Source: CBDCMJ01 sp965218875
Lineage (GTDB): Bacteria; Chloroflexota; Dehalococcoidia; Lucifugimonadales; UBA3495
Assembly (NCBI GenBank): GCA_965218875.1
Contig: OZ244707.1
Location: 1,116,001 to 1,180,000, forward strand
Direction of reading: 5' to 3'
DNA: 64,000 nucleotides
Both the position numbers and the translations under genes were made by a program. The notes beneath the pieces were generated by a model that saw nothing but the letters and a program-made list of their open reading frames with translations, had not been told where the DNA came from and did no database searches. Shown here one piece after another: positions 26,258 to 35,359 of the stretch (position 1 is the first letter of the stretch; each line of letters begins with the position of its first letter).

Positions 26258-27520
26258 TCACAGCAGCCGCTTCATCAGCTGGGGCTGAGGCTTGGTTTCG
26301 TCCGCAGGCTTGCGCCTCCGGCGCGGACCGTTGGGCCCCTGGCCAGCCCCCACGGCGGCCGGGATCGAGCCGTCGGCCACGGTGATGGCCAGGGGATCGC
26401 CGGGGGCGGTGTGGGCGGTGGAGGTGACCACCACGCCGGAGGCGAGGTTTTCCACCACCGAAAAACCCCGGGCCAGAGTAGACGCCGGGTCCAGGGCGTC
26501 CAGCCGGTGCTCCAAACCCTCGACTCGGGACCGCTCCAGGGCGAGACGTGCGCCGGTGGCCGCGGACACGCTCCTCGCCAGGTCGTCCACCCGCCGCCTC
26601 CAGGTTTCCAGGTTGGGCAGCCCCGACTCCAAGCGGCGGAGCAGGCTGGCCACGCCGGACCGGCGGCTGTCCAGTTGGTAGACCACGGCGCGCTGGGACG
26701 ACTCGCCAAGCTGGTAGACTTGGCGGCGCAGGTCGTGCCGGTCGGGGACCACCAACTCCGCCGCCGCCGAGGGGGTGGGGGCCCTCAGGTCCGACACCAG
26801 GTCGGCGATGGTAAAGTCGGTCTCGTGCCCTATAGCGCTGACCACCGGCGCCCGGCTAGCGTAGATGGCGCGGGCCACCACCTCATCATTGAAGGGCCAT
26901 AGGTCCTCCAGGGAGCCGCCGCCCCGGGCGATGATGGTGACGTCGGCCCGGCCATCCCGGTCTATGCGCTTCAAAGCCGCGGCGATCATGGGCGCCACGT
27001 CCGCGCCTTGCACCGGCGTGGGCGACAACACCAGTTCCACCAGGGGAAAGCGCCGCTGAATCACGTTTTCGATGTCGTGGAAGACCGCTCCCGAGGAAGA
27101 GGTGACCACCGCGACCACCCGGGGAAACGGGGGCAGCGCCCGTTTGCGGCTCGCCTCGAACAGCCCCTCAGCCTCCAGGCGCAGCTTCAGGCGTTCCAAC
27201 TCCAGGGCAAGCTCGCCCACTCCTTCGGGCATGGCCAGGTCCACCATGAAGTCGGCGGTTCCCCGGGGAGGGTAAAAAGCGATCCGGCCGTGGGCGGAAA
27301 CCGACCCGCCGTTGGCCAGGACTTGGGCGCCGGGTTGTCCCCGGAACATGACGCAGTTGAGGACGCTTTGATCGTCCTTCAGGGTGAAGTAGGAGTGGCC
27401 CGAGGCGGAGACCCGCAGGTTGGAGACTTCGCCGGCGACCCACAGATCGCTGAGCAGCGGGTCACTCTCGATGGTCTGGCGAAGGTGGTTGGCAACTTGG
27501 CTGACGGAGAAAACAGGCAT
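26258..27520 (-). CDS. xseA: Exodeoxyribonuclease VII large subunit
   Basis: A 420-residue nuclease that degrades single-stranded DNA from both ends and helps repair. N-terminal OB-fold (FSVSQVANHLRQTIESDPLLSDLWVAGEV is split here by design of this note; the key part is LWVAGEVSNLRVSASGHSYF), then the catalytic segment with TSSSGAVFHDIENVIQRRFP and ARGGGSLEDLWPFNDE, then coiled helices and the C-terminal RGFSVV. All are canonical. Confidence 0.93.
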   Translation of the reverse strand: MPVFSVSQVANHLRQTIESDPLLSDLWVAGEVSNLRVSASGHSYFTLKDDQSVLNCVMFRGQPGAQVLANGGSVSAHGRIAFYPPRGTADFMVDLAMPEGVGELALELERLKLRLEAEGLFEASRKRALPPFPRVVAVVTSSSGAVFHDIENVIQRRFPLVELVLSPTPVQGADVAPMIAAALKRIDRDGRADVTIIARGGGSLEDLWPFNDEVVARAIYASRAPVVSAIGHETDFTIADLVSDLRAPTPSAAAELVVPDRHDLRRQVYQLGESSQRAVVYQLDSRRSGVASLLRRLESGLPNLETWRRRVDDLARSVSAATGARLALERSRVEGLEHRLDALDPASTLARGFSVVENLASGVVVTSTAHTAPGDPLAITVADGSIPAAVGAGQGPNGPRRRRKPADETKPQPQLMKRLL

Positions 27521-27549
27521 GGCGAGCGGTGAGGGAAAACCGGGCGAGG

Positions 27550-28116
27550 CTAGCTGACCCGCTCGGTATACTCTCCGGTGCGGGTGTCCACTCGGACCAC
27601 GGTGCCGGTGGTGATGAACATGGGCACGGTGATGCGCAGCCCGGTCTCCAGGGTGGCGGGCTTGGTGCCGCCCTGGGCGGTGTCTCCCCGGAAAGATGGA
27701 GGCGTTTCGGCGACCTTCAGCTCCACGTGGGAGGGCAGATTGACTGTGATGACGTTGCCCTTGTAGATGACCATCTCCACGATCATCTGGTCCCTGAGGT
27801 AGTCGAGGGCTGCTCCCATGACCCCTTTGGTCAGCTCGTACTGATCGTAGGTCTCCTGGTCTAGGAAGTAGTAGAACTCGCCGTCGGTGTACAGGTACTG
27901 GGCGGTCCGGTTGTCCATGTCGGCCACGGAAAACTCGGTGTCGTAGCGCTGAAAGGTGCGCTCCACCACTGCGCCGCTGAGCAGGTTCTTCATCTTGATG
28001 CGGGTGACCGGAGCCCTCTGTTGCATCTTGTGGCGCTCGTAGTCCACCACCTGCCAGGGCTGGCCGTCCAATTCGATAACCAACCCGCGGCTCAGGTCCC
28101 CAAAGTTGATGCTCAC
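27550..28116 (-). CDS. efp: Translation elongation factor P
   Basis: A 188-residue factor that relieves ribosome stalling at polyproline. The three beta-barrel domains are recognisable (for example MKNLLSGAVVERTFQ and the C-terminal GTVVRVDTRTGEY). The loop that enters the peptidyl-transferase centre reads HKMQQRAPV instead of the usual KPGKGQA: the modifiable Lys is missing, the loop is one residue shorter and Arg34 is at or near the tip. It follows the M24 peptidase gene on the same strand. Confidence 0.93.
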   Translation of the reverse strand: MSINFGDLSRGLVIELDGQPWQVVDYERHKMQQRAPVTRIKMKNLLSGAVVERTFQRYDTEFSVADMDNRTAQYLYTDGEFYYFLDQETYDQYELTKGVMGAALDYLRDQMIVEMVIYKGNVITVNLPSHVELKVAETPPSFRGDTAQGGTKPATLETGLRITVPMFITTGTVVRVDTRTGEYTERVS

Positions 28117-28164
28117 GTGAACTCCACCTCCCGCAATCCTAACCCCGGCGCGCGCCGGCCAAGG

Positions 28165-29232
28165 CTACTTGGTCGCCTTGCTCAGCACGGTGGCGCCCTG
28201 TTCCCCCAAGATGACGATGTCTTCGATGCGGACGCCGCCCCAGCCGGTCAGGTAGATGCCCGGCTCCACGGTGAACACCGACCCCGGTTCCAGCAAGTCG
28301 GGCGACCTTGGCCCCACCCGCGGGTTCTCGTGGACCGCCAGACCCACGCCGTGTCCCAGGCTGTGCCCGAAGTTGTCGCCGTAACCCGCTTCCGAGATGA
28401 CGGTGCGGGCCAGACCGTCGCACTCCTCACCCGTCATGCCGTTCTGCACGGTGTGAATGGCGGTTAGCTGGGCCCCCAGCACGATGTCATAGACCTTGCG
28501 GAAGGTGTCGTCAGGCTCGCCCAGCACCACCGTGCGGGTGATGTCCGAGCAGTAACCGCCCACCCTGGCGCCCATATCGATAACCACCGGCTCGCCGGGT
28601 CCGATAGGTCTATCCGAGGGCTGGTGATGGGCCATGGCCCCGTTGGGCCCGGCGGCCACGATGGTGTCGAAGCTAAGGCCGTCGGCTCCGAAATCACGCA
28701 TGGCCTTCTCCATGCGCCAGGCCACTTCGCGCTCGGTCATTCCTTCCTGGATCTGGGGGCAGACCGCCTCCATGGCGGCGTCGGAGGCGTCGATAGCCCG
28801 TTGCAGCATGGTTAGTTCGGCGTCGTCCTTGAGGGACCGCTGTTTCTCGGCGCCTCCCGAGGCGGCGACCAGGGAAACCTGCGCCAGGGCCTCCTCCTCC
28901 CGCAGCGCCTCCAGGATGGACTCGTGGGTGGCCACGGTCATGCTCTGGCTCTCGAAACCCAGCCTCTTATGCCCGGTTTCTTTCAGCAACTCCACCAGCC
29001 AGTCCCACCCGCCCCGCGCCTGCACGACCCGGAATTCGGGGGCCTGGGCCGCGGCCTGCTCCGTGTACCGGAAGTCGGTGGCCAGCACGGCGCCGTTGGA
29101 GGAAATCACCAGGTAGCCGGCGGACCCGGTGAAACCGGAGAGGTAGCGGCGGTTTTCCGCGCCGGAGATGAGCATCGCGTCCAACTCCTTATTGGGGAGT
29201 TGGGCAATCAGGCCGTCGATGCGCTGGCTCAT
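28165..29232 (-). CDS. M24-family aminopeptidase (Xaa-Pro dipeptidase-like)
   Basis: A 355-residue two-domain protein: creatinase-like N-terminal domain (MLISGAENRRYLSGFTGSAG) and a pita-bread catalytic domain. Metal ligands are visible in VVIDMGARVGGYCSDITRTV (two Asp), GHSLGHGVGLAVHENP (His), FTVEPGIYL (Glu) and the final GVRIEDIV. It cleaves N-terminal residues before proline. Its ATG overlaps the aroQ stop (ATGA), so the two are translationally coupled. Confidence 0.9.
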   Translation of the reverse strand: MSQRIDGLIAQLPNKELDAMLISGAENRRYLSGFTGSAGYLVISSNGAVLATDFRYTEQAAAQAPEFRVVQARGGWDWLVELLKETGHKRLGFESQSMTVATHESILEALREEEALAQVSLVAASGGAEKQRSLKDDAELTMLQRAIDASDAAMEAVCPQIQEGMTEREVAWRMEKAMRDFGADGLSFDTIVAAGPNGAMAHHQPSDRPIGPGEPVVIDMGARVGGYCSDITRTVVLGEPDDTFRKVYDIVLGAQLTAIHTVQNGMTGEECDGLARTVISEAGYGDNFGHSLGHGVGLAVHENPRVGPRSPDLLEPGSVFTVEPGIYLTGWGGVRIEDIVILGEQGATVLSKATK

Positions 29233-29678
29233 GCGTTTCCTTCCTCGCAGACTATCCCCGCGATGATGTCCAAAGCCGCAGTATAGCTTCTCCAACCGAA
29301 CCCCGCAATCTGGCCGCGGGCCACCTCGGAGATGACGGAACGCCTGCGCCACTCCTCCCTGGCGTGGGTGTTGCTCAAATGCACCTCGATGACCGGCACT
29401 CCGACGTCGGCCAGGGCGTCCCGGAGGGCGTAGCTGTAGTGGGAGAGGGCCCCGCCGTTGACGATGATGCCCTCGATGCGTCCCCAGTGTTCCTGGATGC
29501 AGTCGATCAGCCGGCCCTCCTCGTTGGACTGGAAGAAGGTCACCTCCGCGCCGAGGGCCTCGGCCCTGGCGGCCACCTCCCCGTTGATTTCCTCCAGCGT
29601 CTTGGTCCCGTAGACGCCGGGCATACGGCGGCCCAGGATGTTGATGTTCGGCCCGTTTAACACCAGGAACCTGGCCAT
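29229..29678 (-). CDS. aroQ: Type II 3-dehydroquinate dehydratase
   Basis: A 149-residue enzyme of the shikimate pathway. FLVLNGPNINILGRR (with MPGVYG, the flexible catalytic loop Tyr), IIVNGGALSHYSYALRDAL and EVHLSNTHAREEWRRRSVIS, including the catalytic His, match the family. Start at ATG 29678; a GTG one codon earlier is possible. It is 1-3 bases from the recombinase stop. Confidence 0.94.
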   Translation of the reverse strand: MARFLVLNGPNINILGRRMPGVYGTKTLEEINGEVAARAEALGAEVTFFQSNEEGRLIDCIQEHWGRIEGIIVNGGALSHYSYALRDALADVGVPVIEVHLSNTHAREEWRRRSVISEVARGQIAGFGWRSYTAALDIIAGIVCEEGNA

Positions 29679-29680
29679 CA

Positions 29681-30577
29681 CTAAGCGCCGTCGGGGTCAT
29701 CGGCGCCGGGTTCCGGGGCGCCGCCGGCCCGGGGGTGATGCGCCAGGTAGGCGGCGAGCGCCTCCTGCTTGGTCACGTGGGTGTACACCTGGGTGGTGGT
29801 GGGGCTGGAGTGACCCAGCAGCTCCTGTATCACCCGCAAGTCGGCGCCCCCCTCCAGCATGTGGGTGGCAAAGGTGTGCCGCAGGGTATGGGTATGCACG
29901 CCGTCCCTGGCGCCGGCCCGGCCGGCATACCGTCGCACGAGCTGCTCTATGCTGCGGCGAGATAGGCGCTCGCCGTAGCGGTTCAGGAACAGGGCCTGGA
30001 CCTCGCCTGGGGCCTTGGCCTCGGCGGCCAACTGAGGCCGGGCCTCCCTGAGGTACAGGAGCAGCGTCTCCTCGGTGGGCCCCCCGAATACAACCCATCG
30101 CTCTTTGGAGCCTTTGCCCAGGACCAGGATCTCCCGCCGGGAGAGTTGAACGTCGGGCAGGTCCAACCCCTGGATCTCCGCCAGGCGCAGCCCGCAGCAA
30201 TACAGCACCTCCAGGATGGCGCGGTCCCGGATGCCCAGGGGAGTGGTGTCGACCGGGGCTTCCAACAAACGCCCGGTCTCGTTGTGGCCCAGAAACCCGG
30301 GCAACGCCTTGGGGACCTTGAGGCGAAAGGTGCGGCCCGACGGCACCGGCGTGGAGCGAAAGAGGCCTTCCTGCACCAGAAAACGATAGAAGGACCTCAG
30401 CACCGTCAGCTTGCGGGACACGCTGACCCTGGCGTATCCGTTGCTCCCTTCCCCGGCCTCGGTGGACAACCAGGCCAGGTAGCTGCGCAACATGGTGCGG
30501 TTCATATCCGTCACGCTCAGGTCCTCCAGCGACAGGTACTCGCGGAAGGACGCCAAGTCGGCTCGGTACACACGCAC
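29681..30577 (-). CDS. XerC/XerD-like tyrosine recombinase
   Basis: A 298-residue frame with the catalytic residues in CGLRLAEIQGL (Arg), GKGSKER (Lys), HTLRHTFATHML (His, Arg), LGHSSPTTTQVYTH (His, nucleophile Tyr). It would resolve chromosome dimers at dif. The first GTG at 30577 lies inside the N-terminal SAM-like domain. The frame is open upstream into topA and encodes LQQFDDLAERYPAFLRGQRG then LSENTV, the expected missing part, but without ATG, GTG or TTG. The true start may use a rare codon, or a base error hides it. Confidence 0.88.
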   Translation of the reverse strand: MRVYRADLASFREYLSLEDLSVTDMNRTMLRSYLAWLSTEAGEGSNGYARVSVSRKLTVLRSFYRFLVQEGLFRSTPVPSGRTFRLKVPKALPGFLGHNETGRLLEAPVDTTPLGIRDRAILEVLYCCGLRLAEIQGLDLPDVQLSRREILVLGKGSKERWVVFGGPTEETLLLYLREARPQLAAEAKAPGEVQALFLNRYGERLSRRSIEQLVRRYAGRAGARDGVHTHTLRHTFATHMLEGGADLRVIQELLGHSSPTTTQVYTHVTKQEALAAYLAHHPRAGGAPEPGADDPDGA

Positions 30578-30722
30578 CGTGTTTTCGGAAAGCCCTCGTT
30601 GTCCCCTGAGGAAAGCGGGATAGCGCTCCGCTAAATCGTCAAACTGCTGAAGGCCCGGCGACTCACGATTTTCGGTTTGCGTTTGTTGCGTTTGTATGGA
30701 ATCACTCCGGCTAAGGGTCCGG

Positions 30723-32990
30723 TTAGCTCCCCGCGGGGGCCAGTTCTTCCGTCTCTTCTCCCAGGGCCTCGGTCCAGGTGCAGACCGTACACGAAGCCGT
30801 GTTCCGGTTGGCTTGCACCATCAGGCCGCCGCATTCGGGACACTGCCCGGGAAGCGGTTTCTTGTTGGAAATGAAGTCGCACTCCGGGTATCGGGAGCAG
30901 CCGTAGAAGGGCGCGCCGCGGCCCCGGGAGCGCCGCTCCACCAGGTCTCCACCGCACCTGGGGCAGCTGATGCCGGTCTTTTTCAGCAGGGGCTTGGAGG
31001 TCCGGCATTCCGGGAAACCCGTGCAGGCCAGGAACCGCCCAAACCGTCCCGTCTTAATGACCATGGGGCGACCGCAGTTGTCGCACACCTCGTCGGTCTC
31101 TTCCTCCACCTTGGTCCGGGGCATGGACTCCTGGGCGTTGTCCAGGGCCTTTTGGAAGGGGCCATAGAACTCGTCGAGCATGGGGACCCACTTCCGCTCT
31201 CCCCGGGACACTTCGTCCAGCTCTTCCTCCATCTTGGCGGTAAATTCCAGGTCGACGATGTCGGTAAAGTACTCGGTGAGAAGATCGGTGACCACGATAC
31301 CCAGGGGTGTGGGTATCAGCCTGGTCTGCTCTTTGTTGACGTAGTGCCGGTCCAGCAGGGTGGCGATGGTGGGGGCAAAGGTGCTAGGGCGGCCGATGCC
31401 ATTCTCCTCCATGGCCTTGACCAGCGTGGCCTCGGTGAACCGGGGCGGCGGCTCGGTGAAGTGTTGCAACGCATCGAGCTTGAGGCAGTCCAGCCGGTCG
31501 CCCTCGGCCAGCTCGGGCAGGGGCTGGCGGCCGTCCTCCAGGGTCCCGTCGTCCCGGCTTTCCAGGTACACGGTGCGAAATCCGGGGAACTTCAGCACCG
31601 AGCCCGTGGCCCGGAAGAGGTAGACGTTGGAGGACCCCTTGCAGGCGGCCTCTATGTCCGAGGTGGTGGCCTCGGACCTGGCGTCCGCCATCTGGCTGGC
31701 CAGCATCCGGTCCCAGACCAGCTTGTACAGGTTGAACTGCTCCGCGGTGAGGTGCGGCTTGACCGCGTCGGGTTCGCGGGTTATGGCGGTGGGACGTATG
31801 GCCTCGTGGGCCTCCTGGGCGGCCTTGGCCCGCTTGGTGAATACCCGGGCCTTGTCGGGCAGGTACTCCTTGCCGTAGCGCTTTCCTATGTAGGCCCTCA
31901 CTTCGCTCAGGGCGGAGGCCGCCACCTGGGTGGAGTCGGTGCGCATGTAGGTGATCAGCCCTACCGGGCCGCCCTCGCCCACCTGAAGACCCTCGTAAAG
32001 CTGCTGGGCCACCGCCATGGTCCTTTGCGCGGTAAACCGCAGCTTGCGGCCGGCTTCCTGCTGCATGGTGCTGGTGGTAAAGGGCGGTGCGGGGCGCTGC
32101 CGGACGTCCCGCTTCTTCACCGAGGCCACGGAATAGCCCGCGCCGGTAAGCTCGGCTTCGTAGACCCGGGCGTCCTCCTCCTTGCCGATGGTCAGGCGCC
32201 CCTTCTGCCCCTTGAGCGAGTGGAGCACCCCGGTGAAGACCTCCTTGGCATCCGGAGCGCCCTTCTCTCTGCGAAGCTGGGCCTCCAGGGTCCAGGACTC
32301 CACGGGCACGAAGCTCTGGATTTCCCTCTCCCTTTCCACGACCATGCGCAGGGTTACGGACTGGACCCGCCCTGCCGACAGTCCCCGCTGCACCCGCCGC
32401 CAGAGGAGAGGGCTAATCTGGTAGCCCACCAGCCGGTCCAGGATGCGCCGGGCCTGCTGGGCATTGACCAGCTGCATGTCGATTTCCCGGGGGTGGTTGA
32501 AGGCCTCTTGCACGGCCTCTTCTGTTATCTCGTGAAACACCACCCTCTTGGGCGGTTCGGGCCGCCGCTCCCAGTCGGCTGCCGCCTGCAAATGCCAGGA
32601 TATGGCCTCCCCTTCCCGGTCCGGGTCCGTGGCCAGATATATCTCGGTCGCCTCGTCGCCCGCCTTCTTCAGGTCTTTGACGATGCTCCGCTTGTCTTGC
32701 ATGACCACGTAGGAGGGGTCGAACTCCCGCTCGACGTCCACCCCTATCTTGCTCTTGGGTAGGTCGCGGACGTGGCCCCCGGAGGCGGTCACCAGGTACT
32801 TGTTGCCCAGGATTTGCCCTACCGTGCGCGCCTTGGCCGGCGACTCCACGATGACCAGGCTCTTTCCGGCCGCGCTGGAGCGGGCCGGGGGCTTTCTTCC
32901 GGCAGCGCTTTTTCGTTGTTTCGTGCCTGCCGGGGACTTGGCCTTGCTTCGGCCCTTTGCGGCGCTGCCGCGAGAATTACTAGTAGTCAT
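30723..32990 (-). CDS. topA: DNA topoisomerase I
   Basis: A 755-residue type IA topoisomerase relaxing negative supercoils. A basic N-terminal tail of about 45 residues precedes the Toprim domain (VIVESPAKARTVGQILG and TDPDREGEAISWHL). LSAGRVQSVTLR and the catalytic Tyr in GLITYMRTDST follow. The C-terminus has three four-Cys zinc ribbons (CDNCGRPM...CTGFPEC, CPRCGGD...CSRYPEC, CPECGG...CTVC). Its start overlaps the end of dprA by 11 bases. Confidence 0.95.
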   Translation of the reverse strand: MTTSNSRGSAAKGRSKAKSPAGTKQRKSAAGRKPPARSSAAGKSLVIVESPAKARTVGQILGNKYLVTASGGHVRDLPKSKIGVDVEREFDPSYVVMQDKRSIVKDLKKAGDEATEIYLATDPDREGEAISWHLQAAADWERRPEPPKRVVFHEITEEAVQEAFNHPREIDMQLVNAQQARRILDRLVGYQISPLLWRRVQRGLSAGRVQSVTLRMVVEREREIQSFVPVESWTLEAQLRREKGAPDAKEVFTGVLHSLKGQKGRLTIGKEEDARVYEAELTGAGYSVASVKKRDVRQRPAPPFTTSTMQQEAGRKLRFTAQRTMAVAQQLYEGLQVGEGGPVGLITYMRTDSTQVAASALSEVRAYIGKRYGKEYLPDKARVFTKRAKAAQEAHEAIRPTAITREPDAVKPHLTAEQFNLYKLVWDRMLASQMADARSEATTSDIEAACKGSSNVYLFRATGSVLKFPGFRTVYLESRDDGTLEDGRQPLPELAEGDRLDCLKLDALQHFTEPPPRFTEATLVKAMEENGIGRPSTFAPTIATLLDRHYVNKEQTRLIPTPLGIVVTDLLTEYFTDIVDLEFTAKMEEELDEVSRGERKWVPMLDEFYGPFQKALDNAQESMPRTKVEEETDEVCDNCGRPMVIKTGRFGRFLACTGFPECRTSKPLLKKTGISCPRCGGDLVERRSRGRGAPFYGCSRYPECDFISNKKPLPGQCPECGGLMVQANRNTASCTVCTWTEALGEETEELAPAGS

Positions 32991-34110
32991 AGGCCGGGGC
33001 GACCTCCCGGACGCGGACGTAGTGCATGCAGCCCACTTGCTTCACCTTACCTTTCAGTTCTAGCATCGCCAGCATACTGCTCACCGAGGTTATGGGCAGG
33101 CTGGCGCTTCTTCTAATATCGTCTATGTGCAGCGGCTGCTCCTGCAAGTGCCGCAGTAGTTGGGTCTCCCCTGGGTCTTCCGATGAGTCTTCCGGTTCGG
33201 TGTCCAGGGGCATCGCGTACTGCTGGGCCTGCTGAGCGACCGAGTTCAAGTTCAGCTCTTCCAACACGTCGGTGCAGGTGAGCACCAGCTTGGCGCCCTC
33301 CTGGATCATCTTGTTGGTAAACCGGCTTGCGGGCGAGAAGATGCTCCCGGGGACGCAAAACACCTCCCGGTTCTGCTCCAGGGCGTGGTACACGGTCCAG
33401 CGGGCGCCGCTGCCCTCCGGCGCCTCGATAACCAGGGTGCCCAGGCTCATGCCGCTGATCAACCGGTTGCGGCGGGGAAAGCTGCGGGCGTTGGGTTGGA
33501 TTCCCAAGGGGTACTCGCTCACCAGCGCGCCCTGCTCCTGGGCCCGGCGGCACAGGCCGGCGTGCTCCGCAGGGTAGATGATGTCTAGGCCATTGGCCAC
33601 CACGCCAATGGTGCGGCCGCCGTTGTCCAAAGCCGCCCGGTGGGCCACCGCGTCTATCCCCCGGGCCATGCCGCTAACGATGGTGATGCCGCTGCGGGCC
33701 AAGTCCTTGCTCAGTTCCGAGGCGGCCTCGCGCCCGTAGGACGTGGGGCCCCGCGTTCCCACCACGGCGACGGCGCGTTCGTCACCGGGGAGCAGGTCGC
33801 CCTTGCAGTAAAGCACCGGGGGAGGGTCGGGGATTTCCTTCAATCGCGGCGGGTAGTCGGGGCTGCGCCAGCTGATCGCCCGTACCCCGGCGCGCATCAA
33901 CCGCTCCATTTCGCCGTCGGGAGTGATCCGGGTGCGCGCCTCCACAATCTCCCGGGCCGGCCGCTCCTCGAGGCCGGCGGCCTTCAGTTCCCCGATGCCG
34001 GCCTCCCACGCCTGGCGCAGGTCCCCGAAGTGGGACTCCAAGCGACGGAACCGGACCGTGCCCAGCTGGGGCACCCGGTTGAGGGCCACCCGGAACTTAA
34101 CGTCGTCCAT
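32980..34110 (-). CDS. dprA: DNA processing protein DprA
   Basis: A 376-residue Rossmann-fold protein that loads RecA on incoming single-stranded DNA. Visible: helix-hairpin-helix-like N-terminus, VAVVGTRGPTSYGREAA, SGMARGIDAVAHRAAL, NGLDIIYPAEHAGL and FPRRNRLISGMS, all classical, and a C-terminal winged-helix (IRRSASLPITSVSSMLAMLELKG is longer than needed; key part SLPITSVSSML). The ATG at 34110 is supported by family length and by the promoter right before it. In a non-naturally-competent lineage DprA may act in general recombination. Confidence 0.92.
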   Translation of the reverse strand: MDDVKFRVALNRVPQLGTVRFRRLESHFGDLRQAWEAGIGELKAAGLEERPAREIVEARTRITPDGEMERLMRAGVRAISWRSPDYPPRLKEIPDPPPVLYCKGDLLPGDERAVAVVGTRGPTSYGREAASELSKDLARSGITIVSGMARGIDAVAHRAALDNGGRTIGVVANGLDIIYPAEHAGLCRRAQEQGALVSEYPLGIQPNARSFPRRNRLISGMSLGTLVIEAPEGSGARWTVYHALEQNREVFCVPGSIFSPASRFTNKMIQEGAKLVLTCTDVLEELNLNSVAQQAQQYAMPLDTEPEDSSEDPGETQLLRHLQEQPLHIDDIRRSASLPITSVSSMLAMLELKGKVKQVGCMHYVRVREVAPAYDY

Positions 34111-34117
34111 GTTTTGG

Positions 34118-34146
34118 ATTCTAGCATACGCCTCTACCGGCAACAA
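34118..34146 (-). promoter_or_regulatory. dprA promoter, predicted leaderless transcript
   Basis: Minus-strand TTGTTG (34141-34146), 17-base spacer, TAGAAT (34118-34123). Only seven bases separate the -10 from the ATG at 34110, so the mRNA would start at or next to the initiator codon. No Shine-Dalgarno sequence is present, in agreement. Confidence 0.5.
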
Positions 34147-34308
34147 ACCGGGCCTGGGCCTGGTTTGCCCCCATTCAGGCGCGCCTATCCCCGGAGTGCT
34201 GACTGACCCGGCAAGACCACGCGGCGGCGGCGGCCTCACCGGGTCCGGGCCGGGTAGCAGGGAGCAGCTGATTTCGCGGGGCTGACGCCGCGGGACGGCG
34301 GGACGGCG

Positions 34309-35283
34309 CTAGAACAGGGCCACGGGATTGACCGGGGAGCCGGTGACGTTTCGCAGCCGCAGGGGCGCCAGGGTGAGCATGAACTCGTACCGGCCTCGCT
34401 CCGAGCAGGCCTGGGCAAGCTGGTCCAGGTTGGCATTGTCGACAAGCCACAAGCCCATGGTCACCAGGCACATGACGTGCATCGGGGAGCCGATGGTGGC
34501 GTATTGGCTGGGCCGCACGTCGTTGGGCGTGTCACTGCCCAACATAGCCACCCCGCGCTCCCTCAACCACGGCGCGCAAGCCACTTGGCAGGCAACTCCG
34601 GGGGCGGTGTTGGGCGTGGGACCCTTCTCCAGCCTCCTGCGGTAGTTGCCTGTCCTTACCAGCAGAATGTCGCCCTCCCGCACCGTCACTCCCTGAAGCC
34701 GCTCCGCCGCGTCCAGGTCGTCGGGCATGACCGGACCGTCCGGGTCCAGCCAGTCAACCCCCCTCACCGGGGGGATGTCCAGCAGTACGCCCCGGGTGAC
34801 GATGCCCTCGGCTGCTGCCTCTATGGAGTGACTCTGGGCCCCTTCCCGGGACGTGACCATGTCGGCCGGCGTGCCGTTGTACATCTTTCCCTGCCAGGAG
34901 TAGTGGGACATAGCGTCGATGTGGGTTATGGTCTGGCCGTGAAACACCATGCCGATGAACTCCGCGGCGCCCCGCCGGCTGAACTTGCGCTCCGGGGGGT
35001 CGGTGTCGCGGCCCTCGCCGCTGTCCACCATGAAGCGTTGGACCTGGAAGGTAACGTCGTCGGCCATATCGGTAACGATGGGACGGGCGCAACTCACGGA
35101 CACCCCGTCGCGGACCAAGCCCGCCGCCGCCTTGCGCTGGGTTGGCGTTATCAGGTTGAGGCAGCCCAATTGGTCCGCCCCACCCCAGCGGCCCCAGTTG
35201 CTAAGGGAGGACATCCACTCCAGGACCTGCGCTTCTGACGGAATTTCCTGGGCCGAGATTCCCCGGGTGATTTCTGCTGTCAT
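34309..35283 (-). CDS. Cyclase-family (kynurenine-formamidase-like) hydrolase
   Basis: A 324-residue protein of the PF04199 type. The metal-binding pattern is seen in GQTITHIDAMSHYSWQGKMY, with HxDxxxH-like ligands, then GVLLDIPPV and GDILLVRTG, usual for the fold. Characterised members hydrolyse amide or lactone bonds in aromatic degradation; the substrate here is unknown. Stand-alone on the minus strand between fmt and dprA. Confidence 0.8.
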   Translation of the reverse strand: MTAEITRGISAQEIPSEAQVLEWMSSLSNWGRWGGADQLGCLNLITPTQRKAAAGLVRDGVSVSCARPIVTDMADDVTFQVQRFMVDSGEGRDTDPPERKFSRRGAAEFIGMVFHGQTITHIDAMSHYSWQGKMYNGTPADMVTSREGAQSHSIEAAAEGIVTRGVLLDIPPVRGVDWLDPDGPVMPDDLDAAERLQGVTVREGDILLVRTGNYRRRLEKGPTPNTAPGVACQVACAPWLRERGVAMLGSDTPNDVRPSQYATIGSPMHVMCLVTMGLWLVDNANLDQLAQACSERGRYEFMLTLAPLRLRNVTGSPVNPVALF

Positions 35284-35359
35284 CTTGTATTGCTCCTCTT
35301 TATGATCCTCTGGTCCTTGGGGGCCAAGCGCCGCCTACGTCGGCGGTTGGAACACGGTT

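Noticed and set aside
30696..32762. 688-codon frame opposite topA.
   Set aside because: Antisense shadow of topA; no domain, codon pattern mirrors the GC-rich third positions of topA.
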